Part shown: positions 1-6,223 of the stretch, piece after piece
How positions within the stretch are numbered: the first letter of the stretch is position 1
Layout of the letters: the number at the start of each line of letters is the position of its first letter
Assembly (NCBI GenBank): GCA_036136335.1
Contig: JAYZQT010000049.1
Span: forward strand, 1 to 6,509
DNA from: JAYZQT01 sp036136335
Lineage (GTDB): Bacteria; Pseudomonadota; Alphaproteobacteria; MPNO01; UBA830
Direction of reading: 5' to 3'
Length of the DNA stretch: 6,509 bases
Position numbers and translations under genes: made by a program
The notes under the pieces: model-generated
What the model was told of the DNA's origin: nothing
Databases searched by the model: none
The model's input: the letters and a program-made list of their open reading frames with translations, nothing else

Positions 1-716
1 CAATTCGGATGCTGGACGAGAGCGCGGAAGTGGAGCATGTCGTCAGGGACGGTGATGAGGTCAGTCCGGGCACTACACTGCTGAAGATAAAAGCGAAGAC
101 ATCAACATTTTTCGCAATCGAAAGATGTGCGCTCGACTGGATACAGCAACTCTCCGGAATAGCGACCAAAACCCGCCGTTACATGGATATGGTGAAGGGT
201 ACCCAGGTGCGTGTCACAGATACGCGCAAAGGCTGGCCAAGCCTGAGAATTCTGCAAAAATATGCTGTTAGGGTAGGTGGGGCGCACAATCACATCTTTA
301 ACCTGAGCAACTGTATTCTCATCAAGGACAATCACATCAAGGCAGCAGGCAGCCTCACCAACGCCGTAAATACAATTCGCGCCCACGCGCAACATACTTT
401 TAAAATTGAGGCTGAGTGCGAAACACTGGACATGGTGCGCGAGGCACTGGCGGCAGATGTTGAAATCATCATGTTCGACAACATGGATCTCGATGAAATG
501 CGAGAGGGTCTCAAAATTGTCGATGGCCGCGCGATGACAGAGGCCTCCGGGGGAATCAACGAAACGACGATTGGACCGATATCCCAGCTTGGTGTCGATA
601 TAATTTCGCTTGGCGATCTGACGCACAGTATCAAGGCGCTCGACGTCAGCCTCGACATCAAGGACATCAAGCCCAGTGCGCTTCGAACAATCAAACGAAT
701 GGAAGCACAGCAATAG
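1..716 (+). CDS. NadC-family phosphoribosyltransferase, 5'-truncated by window edge
   Basis: Family role: carboxylating nicotinate-nucleotide diphosphorylase joins quinolinate to PRPP with loss of CO2, giving nicotinate mononucleotide in cytosolic NAD synthesis. The frame is open to the left edge (first full codon at 3), so the ATG at 9 is internal; by comparison with E. coli NadC (about 297 aa) some 55-65 N-terminal residues are missing. Numbering from that ATG, family marks are ER (38-39) before an LSGIATKT-like helix (48-55), DTRK (71-74), KYAV (84-87), GGAHNH (90-95), LIKDNH (104-109), the acidic IEAE (133-136), MFDN (155-158), and GGI (181-183) near the phosphate site. Oddities: the usual TRKTxPGLR reads TRKGWPSLR, and NHR reads NHI, losing an arginine that contacts quinolinate in characterised enzymes. 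The gene heads a tight cluster, 45 nt before the OMPDC-like gene. Family assignment is secure; quinolinate as substrate is doubtful. Confidence 0.88.
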   Translation, partial: IRMLDESAEVEHVVRDGDEVSPGTTLLKIKAKTSTFFAIERCALDWIQQLSGIATKTRRYMDMVKGTQVRVTDTRKGWPSLRILQKYAVRVGGAHNHIFNLSNCILIKDNHIKAAGSLTNAVNTIRAHAQHTFKIEAECETLDMVREALAADVEIIMFDNMDLDEMREGLKIVDGRAMTEASGGINETTIGPISQLGVDIISLGDLTHSIKALDVSLDIKDIKPSALRTIKRMEAQQ

Positions 717-761
717 AGACCGGGGAAGCGATCCTGAAAAACCGTATGTGCGAGCACTAAA

Positions 762-1532
762 ATGTCCAATAGCCCGAATGAGCACCCGACTGGCAATGAA
801 AAGCCCGGAACGCGACCAATGTCTTTCGGGTCAAGTCACGGAATCATTCCCGCACTGGACAGCGACACGGTCTACGATGTTCTGCGGACAGTTGAAGCCA
901 GTACAGGTATACCAGGCGTCGTGGGTTACAAGATTGGTCTTACAATGGCATTGCGCCTCGGCCTTCCTGGTGCTGTCGCGGCGCTGCGAGAGGTGACAGA
1001 TCTTCCAATCATCTATGATCACCAGAAAGCTGGGCCCGATATTCCTGACATGGGTCACAAGTTCTGTAAGCTCGCTGCGGAGGCTGGCGTATCCGGACTT
1101 GTTATATTCCCGCTTGCGGGACCGAGAGCGGTTGACGCATTCGTCGGTGGGTCAATCAGTGCCGGATTGTTACCGCTTGTTGGCGGGGATCTTCCGCTAA
1201 AGGACTATAACGCCAGTGGCGGTGGATATGTCGTTGACGATGTGTTGGACCAGATTTTCCAATGCGCCGCGGATCTGGGGGCGGATCACTTCATTGTTCC
1301 AGGAAATACCACCGAAAAAATTTCCCACCACGCCAGGTGGCTGAAAAATGCGACCGGTACCCCAAGCCTCGTTATCCCCGGGATCGGGGCACTGGGTGGC
1401 AATATCCCGGATTGTTTTGCGGCTGCGAATGGATGCAACGCATATGCCGTAATCGGTCGAGGTGTCTATGAGGCCTCCAACCCGGGGGAAGCCGCCAGGA
1501 AATTTGGCGGCGAAGCGTTGGGTTTTGCATGA
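762..1532 (+). CDS. Orotidine 5'-phosphate decarboxylase superfamily protein (variant, archaeal-like type)
   Basis: 256 aa, a TIM-barrel of the OMPDC superfamily, whose classic member decarboxylates OMP to UMP. Visible marks: strand 1 PALD (D33), GYKIG (K57), the catalytic segment DHQKAGPDIPD (D86, K89, D93), PGIGALGG (206-213), and the phosphate-binding IGRGVYEASNP (231-241, R233). The acid-lysine-acid segment is two residues longer than the textbook DxKxxDIP, and the QGG glutamine of the phosphate/base loop is leucine here (L211). From memory, a DHQK-type segment occurs in some archaeal OMPDC annotations rather than in the usual bacterial PyrF. Start: ATG at 762 has only a weak GAG upstream; ATG at 819 (residue 20) is an alternative giving 237 aa, plausible because the first 25 residues look unstructured. 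The stop overlaps the next gene by ATGA. True OMPDC, another decarboxylase, or a hexulose-phosphate-synthase-like aldolase all remain possible; superfamily membership is firm. Confidence 0.82.
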   Translation: MSNSPNEHPTGNEKPGTRPMSFGSSHGIIPALDSDTVYDVLRTVEASTGIPGVVGYKIGLTMALRLGLPGAVAALREVTDLPIIYDHQKAGPDIPDMGHKFCKLAAEAGVSGLVIFPLAGPRAVDAFVGGSISAGLLPLVGGDLPLKDYNASGGGYVVDDVLDQIFQCAADLGADHFIVPGNTTEKISHHARWLKNATGTPSLVIPGIGALGGNIPDCFAAANGCNAYAVIGRGVYEASNPGEAARKFGGEALGFA

Positions 1533-3007
1533 GTAAAGGCAGTCCACTTGACGTTCAACTCTTCATCAATGGTGAATTTACCCCGGCGGCCTCTGGGAAC
1601 CAGTTCGCTGTGGTCAGTCCGATCGATGACACAGAATATGCACGTGTCGCGACCGCTGGCCCCGAAGATATCGATCGCGCGACACAGGCTGCGCACCGCG
1701 CTTTCTGCGGTTCATGGCCTCGCATATTGCCATTTGATCGTGGTCGGGTTCTCCAGGAAATTGCCAATGGCATCCGGCTTCGGTCAGAGGAAATAGCGAC
1801 AGCGGAGACGATGTCAGGTGGGAAGACAATCTCGAATTCGCTCAATGAGGTTTCAGCGGCGGCCCGGGTCTTTGAATATTATGCAGGCGCAATGGACAAG
1901 TTTTTCGGAACAACCATTCCGATGGGCGCCGAATTCATGGATTTCACGATACGTGAGCCTGTTGGCGTCGTTGCCCAGATTACTCCCTGGAATTTTCCCT
2001 TTCTGGCAGCTGCCTGGAAGGTGGCTCCCGCACTCGCCGCTGGTTGCACCGTAATCCTCAAACCGGCCAGCAACACACCAGTCACTTCACTTTTGCTGGC
2101 CGAAGTAGCCCACGACGTCAATCTTCCTCCTGGCGTCCTGAATATACTGCCCGGTCCTGGCGCTGCCCTTGGCAGACATATCGCCACCCACCCTCTGATC
2201 AACAAAATCGCCTTCACCGGAGAAGGTAGTACTGGCGCCGCGCTGGTAAAGGCCGCAGCAGACGATATCAAGCGCGTAACCCTCGAACTCGGCGGCAAGA
2301 GCCCCAATATTATTTTTGCTGACGCTAACCTGGAGAAGGCAGGAAAAGCGGCGGTCAGTGCTGCGTTCGGTAATGCGGGGCAGAGTTGCTCAGCACGTAC
2401 CCGCATACTTGTGGAACGTTCAGTACATGACAAAATACTTGACCTGATGATCGCGGAGCTCCAGGAATTCCAGATTGGAAATCCACTGGAGGCCAGAACC
2501 GATATGGGGCCTATGGTGTCAAAGTCTCAATGGAATACTGTCAGAGACTATATTTCAATCGGTGTTGCCGAGGGCGCAACACTCTCCTACGGAGGTGATC
2601 GTCCAGCCGGGCTCAGGTCCGGGCACTATTTGGAACCCACAGTTTTTACCGACGTACACAACAGCATGCGCATCGCCCGGGAAGAAATTTTTGGGCCCGT
2701 GGCCGCCCTAATCCCCTTCGAGACAGAAAGTGACGCCATCGCAATTGCAAATGACAGTCCGTTTGGTCTCAATGCATCTGTCTGGACAAGAGACGTAAAC
2801 AGGGCGTTACGGATCGTCCGTGATCTCGAGACCGGGATGGTCAGCGTCAATTCCCACGGTAGTGCCAGCAGATACAGTACCTTCACTCCCTTCGGCGGCA
2901 TGAAAAAATCCGGCATTGGCCGGGAACTTGGCATGCAGGCCCTTGAACTCTACACCGAGTTAAAGAACGTGATTATTGATATCAGCGACACAACCGAAGC
3001 CAACTGA
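1529..3007 (+). CDS. NAD(P)-dependent aldehyde dehydrogenase
   Basis: 492 aa, the normal full length for the ALDH superfamily; oxidises an aldehyde to the carboxylate in the cytosol with NAD(P)+. Catalytic residues are all in place: PWNFP with N155 (oxyanion hole), the cofactor-binding lysine in ILKPA (K178), the FTGEGSTG Rossmann segment (229-236), general base E253 in LELGGKS, nucleophile C287 in GQSC, EEIFGP (385-390), and the C-terminal PFGGMKKSGIGRELG (454-468). The layout resembles betaine-aldehyde, semialdehyde and aminoaldehyde dehydrogenases, but the substrate cannot be read from the sequence. The start codon overlaps the stop of the OMPDC-like gene (ATGA), implying translational coupling; no good Shine-Dalgarno is seen. 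The CinA-like gene follows after 7 nt. Unlike its three neighbours it shows no active-site abnormality, so it is probably a working enzyme that handles an aldehyde intermediate of the same pathway. Confidence 0.95.
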   Translation: MSKGSPLDVQLFINGEFTPAASGNQFAVVSPIDDTEYARVATAGPEDIDRATQAAHRAFCGSWPRILPFDRGRVLQEIANGIRLRSEEIATAETMSGGKTISNSLNEVSAAARVFEYYAGAMDKFFGTTIPMGAEFMDFTIREPVGVVAQITPWNFPFLAAAWKVAPALAAGCTVILKPASNTPVTSLLLAEVAHDVNLPPGVLNILPGPGAALGRHIATHPLINKIAFTGEGSTGAALVKAAADDIKRVTLELGGKSPNIIFADANLEKAGKAAVSAAFGNAGQSCSARTRILVERSVHDKILDLMIAELQEFQIGNPLEARTDMGPMVSKSQWNTVRDYISIGVAEGATLSYGGDRPAGLRSGHYLEPTVFTDVHNSMRIAREEIFGPVAALIPFETESDAIAIANDSPFGLNASVWTRDVNRALRIVRDLETGMVSVNSHGSASRYSTFTPFGGMKKSGIGRELGMQALELYTELKNVIIDISDTTEAN

Positions 3008-3014
3008 CCAAATC

Positions 3015-3509
3015 ATGTTTCCAGAAACAACCATGAACCTTGCATCAGGCGTGCTTGCAGCCGCCCGCGACGAGGACATCCGCATCACAACAGTCGAAAC
3101 CGTGACTTCGGGCCTCGTTGCTGCAGCCCTGACTTCCGTATCCGGCGCATCCCGTATTGTCGAGCGTGGGTTTATTCTCTATCACGAAAGCGCGAAAGCA
3201 ACCGGACTCGGCATCAGTCGTGAGGTTTCGGAAAAGCACGGCGCAGTAAGTGGACCGGTTACCCATGGCCTGGCCGAGGGTGGCCTTGAACACTCGACTG
3301 CAGGACTGTGCGTTGCGGTGACGGGGTATGCGGGGCCTACGGGTGGTAACGACCGTGACCCTGTTGGAACATGCTATATTTCGGTCGCGCGCCGGGGGCA
3401 CGCAACGGTAATGGAACGCCACACTTTTGGCGGTGATCGCGATGCCGTCCGGTTAGCCGCAGTTAATGCTGCACTTCGCCTGATAACAGCACAATTAAAG
3501 GACAACTGA
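3015..3509 (+). CDS. CinA C-terminal-domain family protein (PncC-like), altered active-site motif
   Basis: 164 aa from the ATG at 3015, the usual size of a stand-alone CinA C-terminal domain; characterised members (PncC) deamidate nicotinamide mononucleotide to nicotinate mononucleotide. Matching segments: VETVTSGLVAAALT (27-40), RGFILYHESAK (51-61), GLGIS (64-68), HGAVSGPV (75-82), AVTGYAGPTGG (101-111) and DPVGTCYISVA (115-125). The strongly conserved ESCTGG reads ETVTSG, replacing the proposed nucleophilic Ser by Thr (T29), Cys by Val and Gly by Ser; YSN before the conserved lysine reads YHE; TGIAGP reads TGYAGP. The lysine (K61) and the TG-AGP loop remain. Starts at 2976 (overlapping the ALDH gene), 3015 and 3033 are in frame; none has a clear ribosome site. 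I chose 3015 because it leaves a 7-nt gap and a family-typical N-terminus. It may be a repurposed amidase or a nucleotide-binding protein without amidase activity. Confidence 0.82.
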   Translation: MFPETTMNLASGVLAAARDEDIRITTVETVTSGLVAAALTSVSGASRIVERGFILYHESAKATGLGISREVSEKHGAVSGPVTHGLAEGGLEHSTAGLCVAVTGYAGPTGGNDRDPVGTCYISVARRGHATVMERHTFGGDRDAVRLAAVNAALRLITAQLKDN

Positions 3510-3546
3510 TGGGCTGGCAGGTTATTATCTCGCGGTCACTCTTTCC

Positions 3547-4554
3547 TTATAATTTGGCTTGGTGTTTTGGGAGGTTTTGCGTCGCAAGGACAGCAAGATT
3601 ATCCAGGAATTCCCGAATTAGTTCGGGATGCATGTCCCACCCAATGGCAACAATGCTGTTTTTGCCAAGTTCCATGGCCTTTGTTTCCAGTGTTTCAATC
3701 GGATAAACAATATCCCGAACGCATTGAAGTATGGCTGGTTTGTCGTATCCGTGGAGTGACAGGATTCCTTTTATCCGGAGGAGGTTGTTTCCATAGGTTT
3801 CAAGCACCTGGTCAATCCATTCCTGAACTTTTGCGACCTCCAACCGGCCGTCAAACTTTATCCCGACCGTTTCAAACTCATTCTCGCCATGAATATGCCC
3901 TTCCTGCTGCTTTGATTTCTGCAATCCGGAGCCTGAAAAATCGTTTGGCTGCCCGAGCATTTCAAGAAACTTTTCTGGCAATCCAACCACCCGCCCATCA
4001 ACGTAATTGGCGACAGGGTTTATCCTGGCGGCTGCCTTTTGTATCGCGGTCTGGGTTGAAGGGTTTGAAAGGTCGGTCTTGCTGATGACGACCATATCTG
4101 CCGCACCAAGCTGGAAACGCGCCTCAGCATACCGTGACAGACTTTCCAGGCCAGACACAGAATCCAGGACAGTAATGACCCGAGGAAATGCAAATTCCGA
4201 GGATGCGGCAGGATGTTGAATGAGGGTTTCAAGGACTGGAAATGGATTCGCCGCCCCCGATGTTTCCATAACAATTCTATTGGGAGACGGATCCAGTGCC
4301 AGCAATCGAGAAACGCCTGCAGACAGACTTCCCTGCGGCTGACAGCAAAGACAGTCACCTTCCAGCAACAGAATATCATCAGTAGCACCAATTACGAGGT
4401 CATGATCAATCCCGATCGCACCTATTTCATTCACAAGGACGGCAGTCCCATTCATATCGTTATGTCGCAAAAGCGCATTGAGAAGTGTGGTCTTCCCGCT
4501 TCCGAGAAACCCGGTCATCATCACGATCGGAATAGGTGCCGTAGATACACTCAT
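3547..4554 (-). CDS. CobW/P47K-family (COG0523) GTPase, putative metallochaperone
   Basis: 335 aa G3E-family P-loop GTPase; members deliver metals such as zinc, cobalt or iron to client enzymes. Visible: P-loop GFLGSGKT (15-22), VNEIGAIGID (41-50), the metal-binding CxCC motif in GDCLCC (C68, C70, C71), the METSGAANP segment (96-104), guanine-specificity motif SKTD (158-161), a small histidine patch GHIHG (219-223), and a CobW C-terminal domain from about 225 to 320, including LLRIKGIL (258-265). There is no long histidine-rich linker as in NiCoT- or CobW-type partners, only that patch. Upstream of the ATG no convincing Shine-Dalgarno is visible, but the N-terminus matches the family. It lies 178 nt downstream of the Rieske oxygenase gene on the same strand and could be co-transcribed, perhaps to help metallate it; that link is inference. 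It converges on the CinA-like gene with 37 nt between stops. Confidence 0.93.
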   Translation of the reverse strand: MSVSTAPIPIVMMTGFLGSGKTTLLNALLRHNDMNGTAVLVNEIGAIGIDHDLVIGATDDILLLEGDCLCCQPQGSLSAGVSRLLALDPSPNRIVMETSGAANPFPVLETLIQHPAASSEFAFPRVITVLDSVSGLESLSRYAEARFQLGAADMVVISKTDLSNPSTQTAIQKAAARINPVANYVDGRVVGLPEKFLEMLGQPNDFSGSGLQKSKQQEGHIHGENEFETVGIKFDGRLEVAKVQEWIDQVLETYGNNLLRIKGILSLHGYDKPAILQCVRDIVYPIETLETKAMELGKNSIVAIGWDMHPELIREFLDNLAVLATQNLPKHQAKL

Positions 4555-4583
4555 CGGTTCATTCGAGCTGAAAAGTGGAGGAC

Positions 4584-4589
4584 ATTGTA
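4584..4589 (-). promoter_or_regulatory. Weak candidate -10 element upstream of the CobW gene
   Basis: On the minus strand TACAAT (five of six bases of the sigma-70 -10 consensus) lies 29 nt before the CobW ATG, which would give a leader of about 20 nt. The region 17 nt further upstream (TTTTCG) matches TTGACA poorly, so this is only a suggestion that the CobW gene might have its own promoter. Confidence 0.2.
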
Positions 4590-4681
4590 CGATATCGGCT
4601 TGTCCCCGAAAAGCAGACGTGGGCGACGGTCCCGCTGGACGACGGCTTTTAGCCAGAAGTGGACATTCACTCCCGTGAGTT

Positions 4682-4712
4682 CATGTTCCGCTCTCCGACC
4701 GGAACGGACATG
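4682..4712 (-). terminator. Interrupted inverted repeat after the Rieske oxygenase gene
   Basis: Arms CATGTTCCG (4682-4690) and CGGAA plus CATG (4700-4704 and 4709-4712) pair into a 9-bp stem with a 4-nt bulge (4705-4708) and a 9-nt loop. It begins about 20 nt beyond the Rieske stop codon. There is no following U tract, so it is not a classic intrinsic terminator; it may stabilise or end the Rieske transcript, or weaken read-through into the CobW gene. Confidence 0.35.
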
Positions 4713-4732
4713 TTCGGTTAGGGGCGAAGCCT

Positions 4733-5962
4733 CTATCCATCCACCTTTTCCATGGGCGGCATCTTCAAGGCGCTTCGGAAGGTGTGGTGGTAGTGGTGCA
4801 GTGCCGGTTCGTTCCGGCCGAAAATGACGTGTTCCAACATTCCCGTCTCGGCCGCGCGCTGGGTGGTTTCGCCCATAGCGTAGTCTTCGTGCTCGACAGT
4901 GGAGCTGAAAATTTGGCGCGCGCCGGCGAGGCCTGGGGAGCCCCTGTTTCGGCTCCGATCATAGACCGCCCCGGCCGAAGCATCTTCGTTTTGGCCATCG
5001 GTCGCGGTAGCGATCGCTTGCTTTGTGAAATAGTGGTTGATCTTGCTGATCGATGCGTTTGGGTCGGTCGGATCGGGGTAGATGCGTACGATATTGATGC
5101 CGCTCACCCCGAGCAAAAACTGGATGTTGGGAAACAGGAAATATAGGACCGCCGCGCCGTCAATCAGGCGCCAGTCGGCTTCGGGTATCTCGCGCAAATC
5201 GTCGATAGCACGGCGCGGATAGACGAAACGGTGGTTACGACCAAAGATCTCGTAGTTCAGAGCGTCGCCATAGGCAAGACGACCCAGTGTGTCTTTGTGC
5301 AACCTCTGGAAATGATAAGTCTCGCCGAAGGTGTCGTTGGCCAGTTTCCAGTTCAAACGCCTAGCGATCGTCGTCTGCCCCCCGGCGACAAGGTCCTTAA
5401 ACTTCCAACTAGCGAGCTCCGGCTGAATTCCTCCCAGCATGGCATCAAGCTCGAGGACGCCATTCGGGCTGGGATGAACCCAAAGCATACCGTGGCGTTC
5501 CTCCATGGGCAGTTGGATTAACCCCAGGCAGGACTTGTCGATCTCACCGAACTGCCGTTCCTCGGGAACGTCTACGAGCTCACCCTGATTGTTATATGCC
5601 CAATTATGAAATGGGCAGCAAAAGGTCCTGCGTGTGCCCTTCTCCCCTTGCTCCAAACGCACGCCGCGATGACGGCAAGCGTTCAGGAACGCCCTGCACA
5701 CGCCGTCTTGCCCTCGCGTGGCCAGCACCGGGACATCGAAGTCATCCAGGGTGAGATAGCTACCCGGCTTGGGCAGATCGTTGCTCAAGCCAATCAACTG
5801 GGTGTGGCCCCAAAAAAAACTTTGCCATTCCCGGGCCGCCAAGTCGGGGCAGGTGTAGACGGAGGTGGGATTGCGGTACATCACACCCGCATCGACATTC
5901 TCGCCGCTGTCAAGCATGCGGATCAGATCTGTGAGAATGCGGATCTGAGTTGCCTGTTCCAT
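4733..5962 (-). CDS. Rieske non-heme iron oxygenase, alpha (catalytic) subunit
   Basis: 409 aa aromatic-ring-hydroxylating-type oxygenase subunit; the family takes electrons from a separate reductase to oxygenate aromatic rings or demethylate/cleave amines. Rieske domain: C96-x-H98 and C116-x2-H119 with 17 residues between the halves, the standard [2Fe-2S] spacing. Catalytic SRPBCC domain: NDTFGETYHFQRLH (209-222) supplies iron ligands H217 and H222, with E214 at the place of the usual bridging Asp; a Glu here is also found in quaternary-amine-type Rieske enzymes. The third ligand is probably D360 in VEHEDY. The C-terminal FGRNEPALHHYH (381-392) recalls stand-alone alpha subunits. An ATG at 6019 would give 428 aa, but the ATG at 5962 is preceded by GGGAGA about 6 nt upstream and begins a more typical N-terminus. 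No beta subunit, ferredoxin or reductase is visible. GC content is higher than in neighbouring genes. Substrate unknown. Confidence 0.93.
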   Translation of the reverse strand: MEQATQIRILTDLIRMLDSGENVDAGVMYRNPTSVYTCPDLAAREWQSFFWGHTQLIGLSNDLPKPGSYLTLDDFDVPVLATRGQDGVCRAFLNACRHRGVRLEQGEKGTRRTFCCPFHNWAYNNQGELVDVPEERQFGEIDKSCLGLIQLPMEERHGMLWVHPSPNGVLELDAMLGGIQPELASWKFKDLVAGGQTTIARRLNWKLANDTFGETYHFQRLHKDTLGRLAYGDALNYEIFGRNHRFVYPRRAIDDLREIPEADWRLIDGAAVLYFLFPNIQFLLGVSGINIVRIYPDPTDPNASISKINHYFTKQAIATATDGQNEDASAGAVYDRSRNRGSPGLAGARQIFSSTVEHEDYAMGETTQRAAETGMLEHVIFGRNEPALHHYHHTFRSALKMPPMEKVDG

Positions 5963-6057
5963 GGGTTGTCTCCCGATTAACAAAGTTGCCGCACAGCATT
6001 GCACGACACCAGGAGCCATTCAAACCGCGCAGCACACCGACTGGAGCTTGCCCCGGC

Positions 6058-6073
6058 ACACCCTTAAGGGTGT
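6058..6073. promoter_or_regulatory. Perfect 16-bp palindrome, possible operator upstream of the Rieske gene
   Basis: ACACCCTTAAGGGTGT is identical on both strands (8-bp arms, no spacer), centred about 104 nt before the chosen Rieske start codon. Position and symmetry fit a binding site for a dimeric regulator. No regulator gene is in the window, so the cognate protein is unknown. Confidence 0.45.
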
Positions 6074-6095
6074 TCCTCCGTCGGACCCTCCGGCG

Positions 6096-6117
6096 CGTGC
6101 TCGGCTACGAGAGCACG
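6096..6117. repeat. Short inverted repeat, 7-bp arms
   Basis: CGTGCTC (6096-6102) and GAGCACG (6111-6117) are perfect complements around an 8-nt loop, 23 nt upstream (minus-strand sense) of the 16-bp palindrome. It could be a second operator-like element or a leader hairpin; chance is also possible in such GC-rich sequence. Confidence 0.3.
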
Positions 6118-6223
6118 GACCTGAGAGGGACTAGGATATTGAAGGTTGACGGTGGGTCCGCCGCGTAGGGCAGCTAAAAATTCACGCAGCGGAAGAAAAT
6201 GTAATGAAAACACCACAGTAGTC

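Larger units (their letters stand above)
5963..6223. other. Gene-free region between the VOC and Rieske genes
   Basis: 261 nt without a credible protein on either strand. It carries the Rieske ribosome site (GGGAGA on the minus strand, about 5969-5974), a perfect 16-bp palindrome at 6058-6073 and a 7-bp inverted repeat at 6096-6117. Most of it is GC-rich (about 68% in 6061-6120), dropping to about 42% in 6181-6240. It probably holds the Rieske promoter, but no convincing -35/-10 pair was found. Confidence 0.6.

Noticed and set aside
9..11. ATG at 9 as the true start of the NadC-like gene
   Set aside because: The frame is open to the window edge and the first visible residues correspond to the middle of the family's N-terminal domain, so the gene begins outside the window.
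102..785. 227-residue minus-strand frame opposite the NadC-like gene
   Set aside because: Composition is atypical and the plus-strand frame carries all NadC family motifs.
3509..3706. 65-residue plus-strand reading frame starting in a TGATG overlap with the CinA-like gene
   Set aside because: It is antisense to the well-supported CobW C-terminus, has no recognisable family features and its overlap with the stop is probably accidental.
4765..4998. Possible frameshift in the Rieske C-terminal region, given a low-complexity stretch at residues 320-350 and a long alternative frame
   Set aside because: The annotated frame resumes with VEHEDY and FGRNEPALHHYH, both family-like and in the same frame, so a variable linker is a simpler explanation.
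5606..5980. 124-residue plus-strand frame opposite the Rieske domain
   Set aside because: It is the complement of the conserved Rieske cluster-binding region; the minus-strand protein has complete motifs.
5950..6168. 72-residue plus-strand frame across the gene-free region
   Set aside because: It overlaps the Rieske start region, is Arg/Pro/Thr-rich without family resemblance, and reflects GC-rich non-coding DNA.
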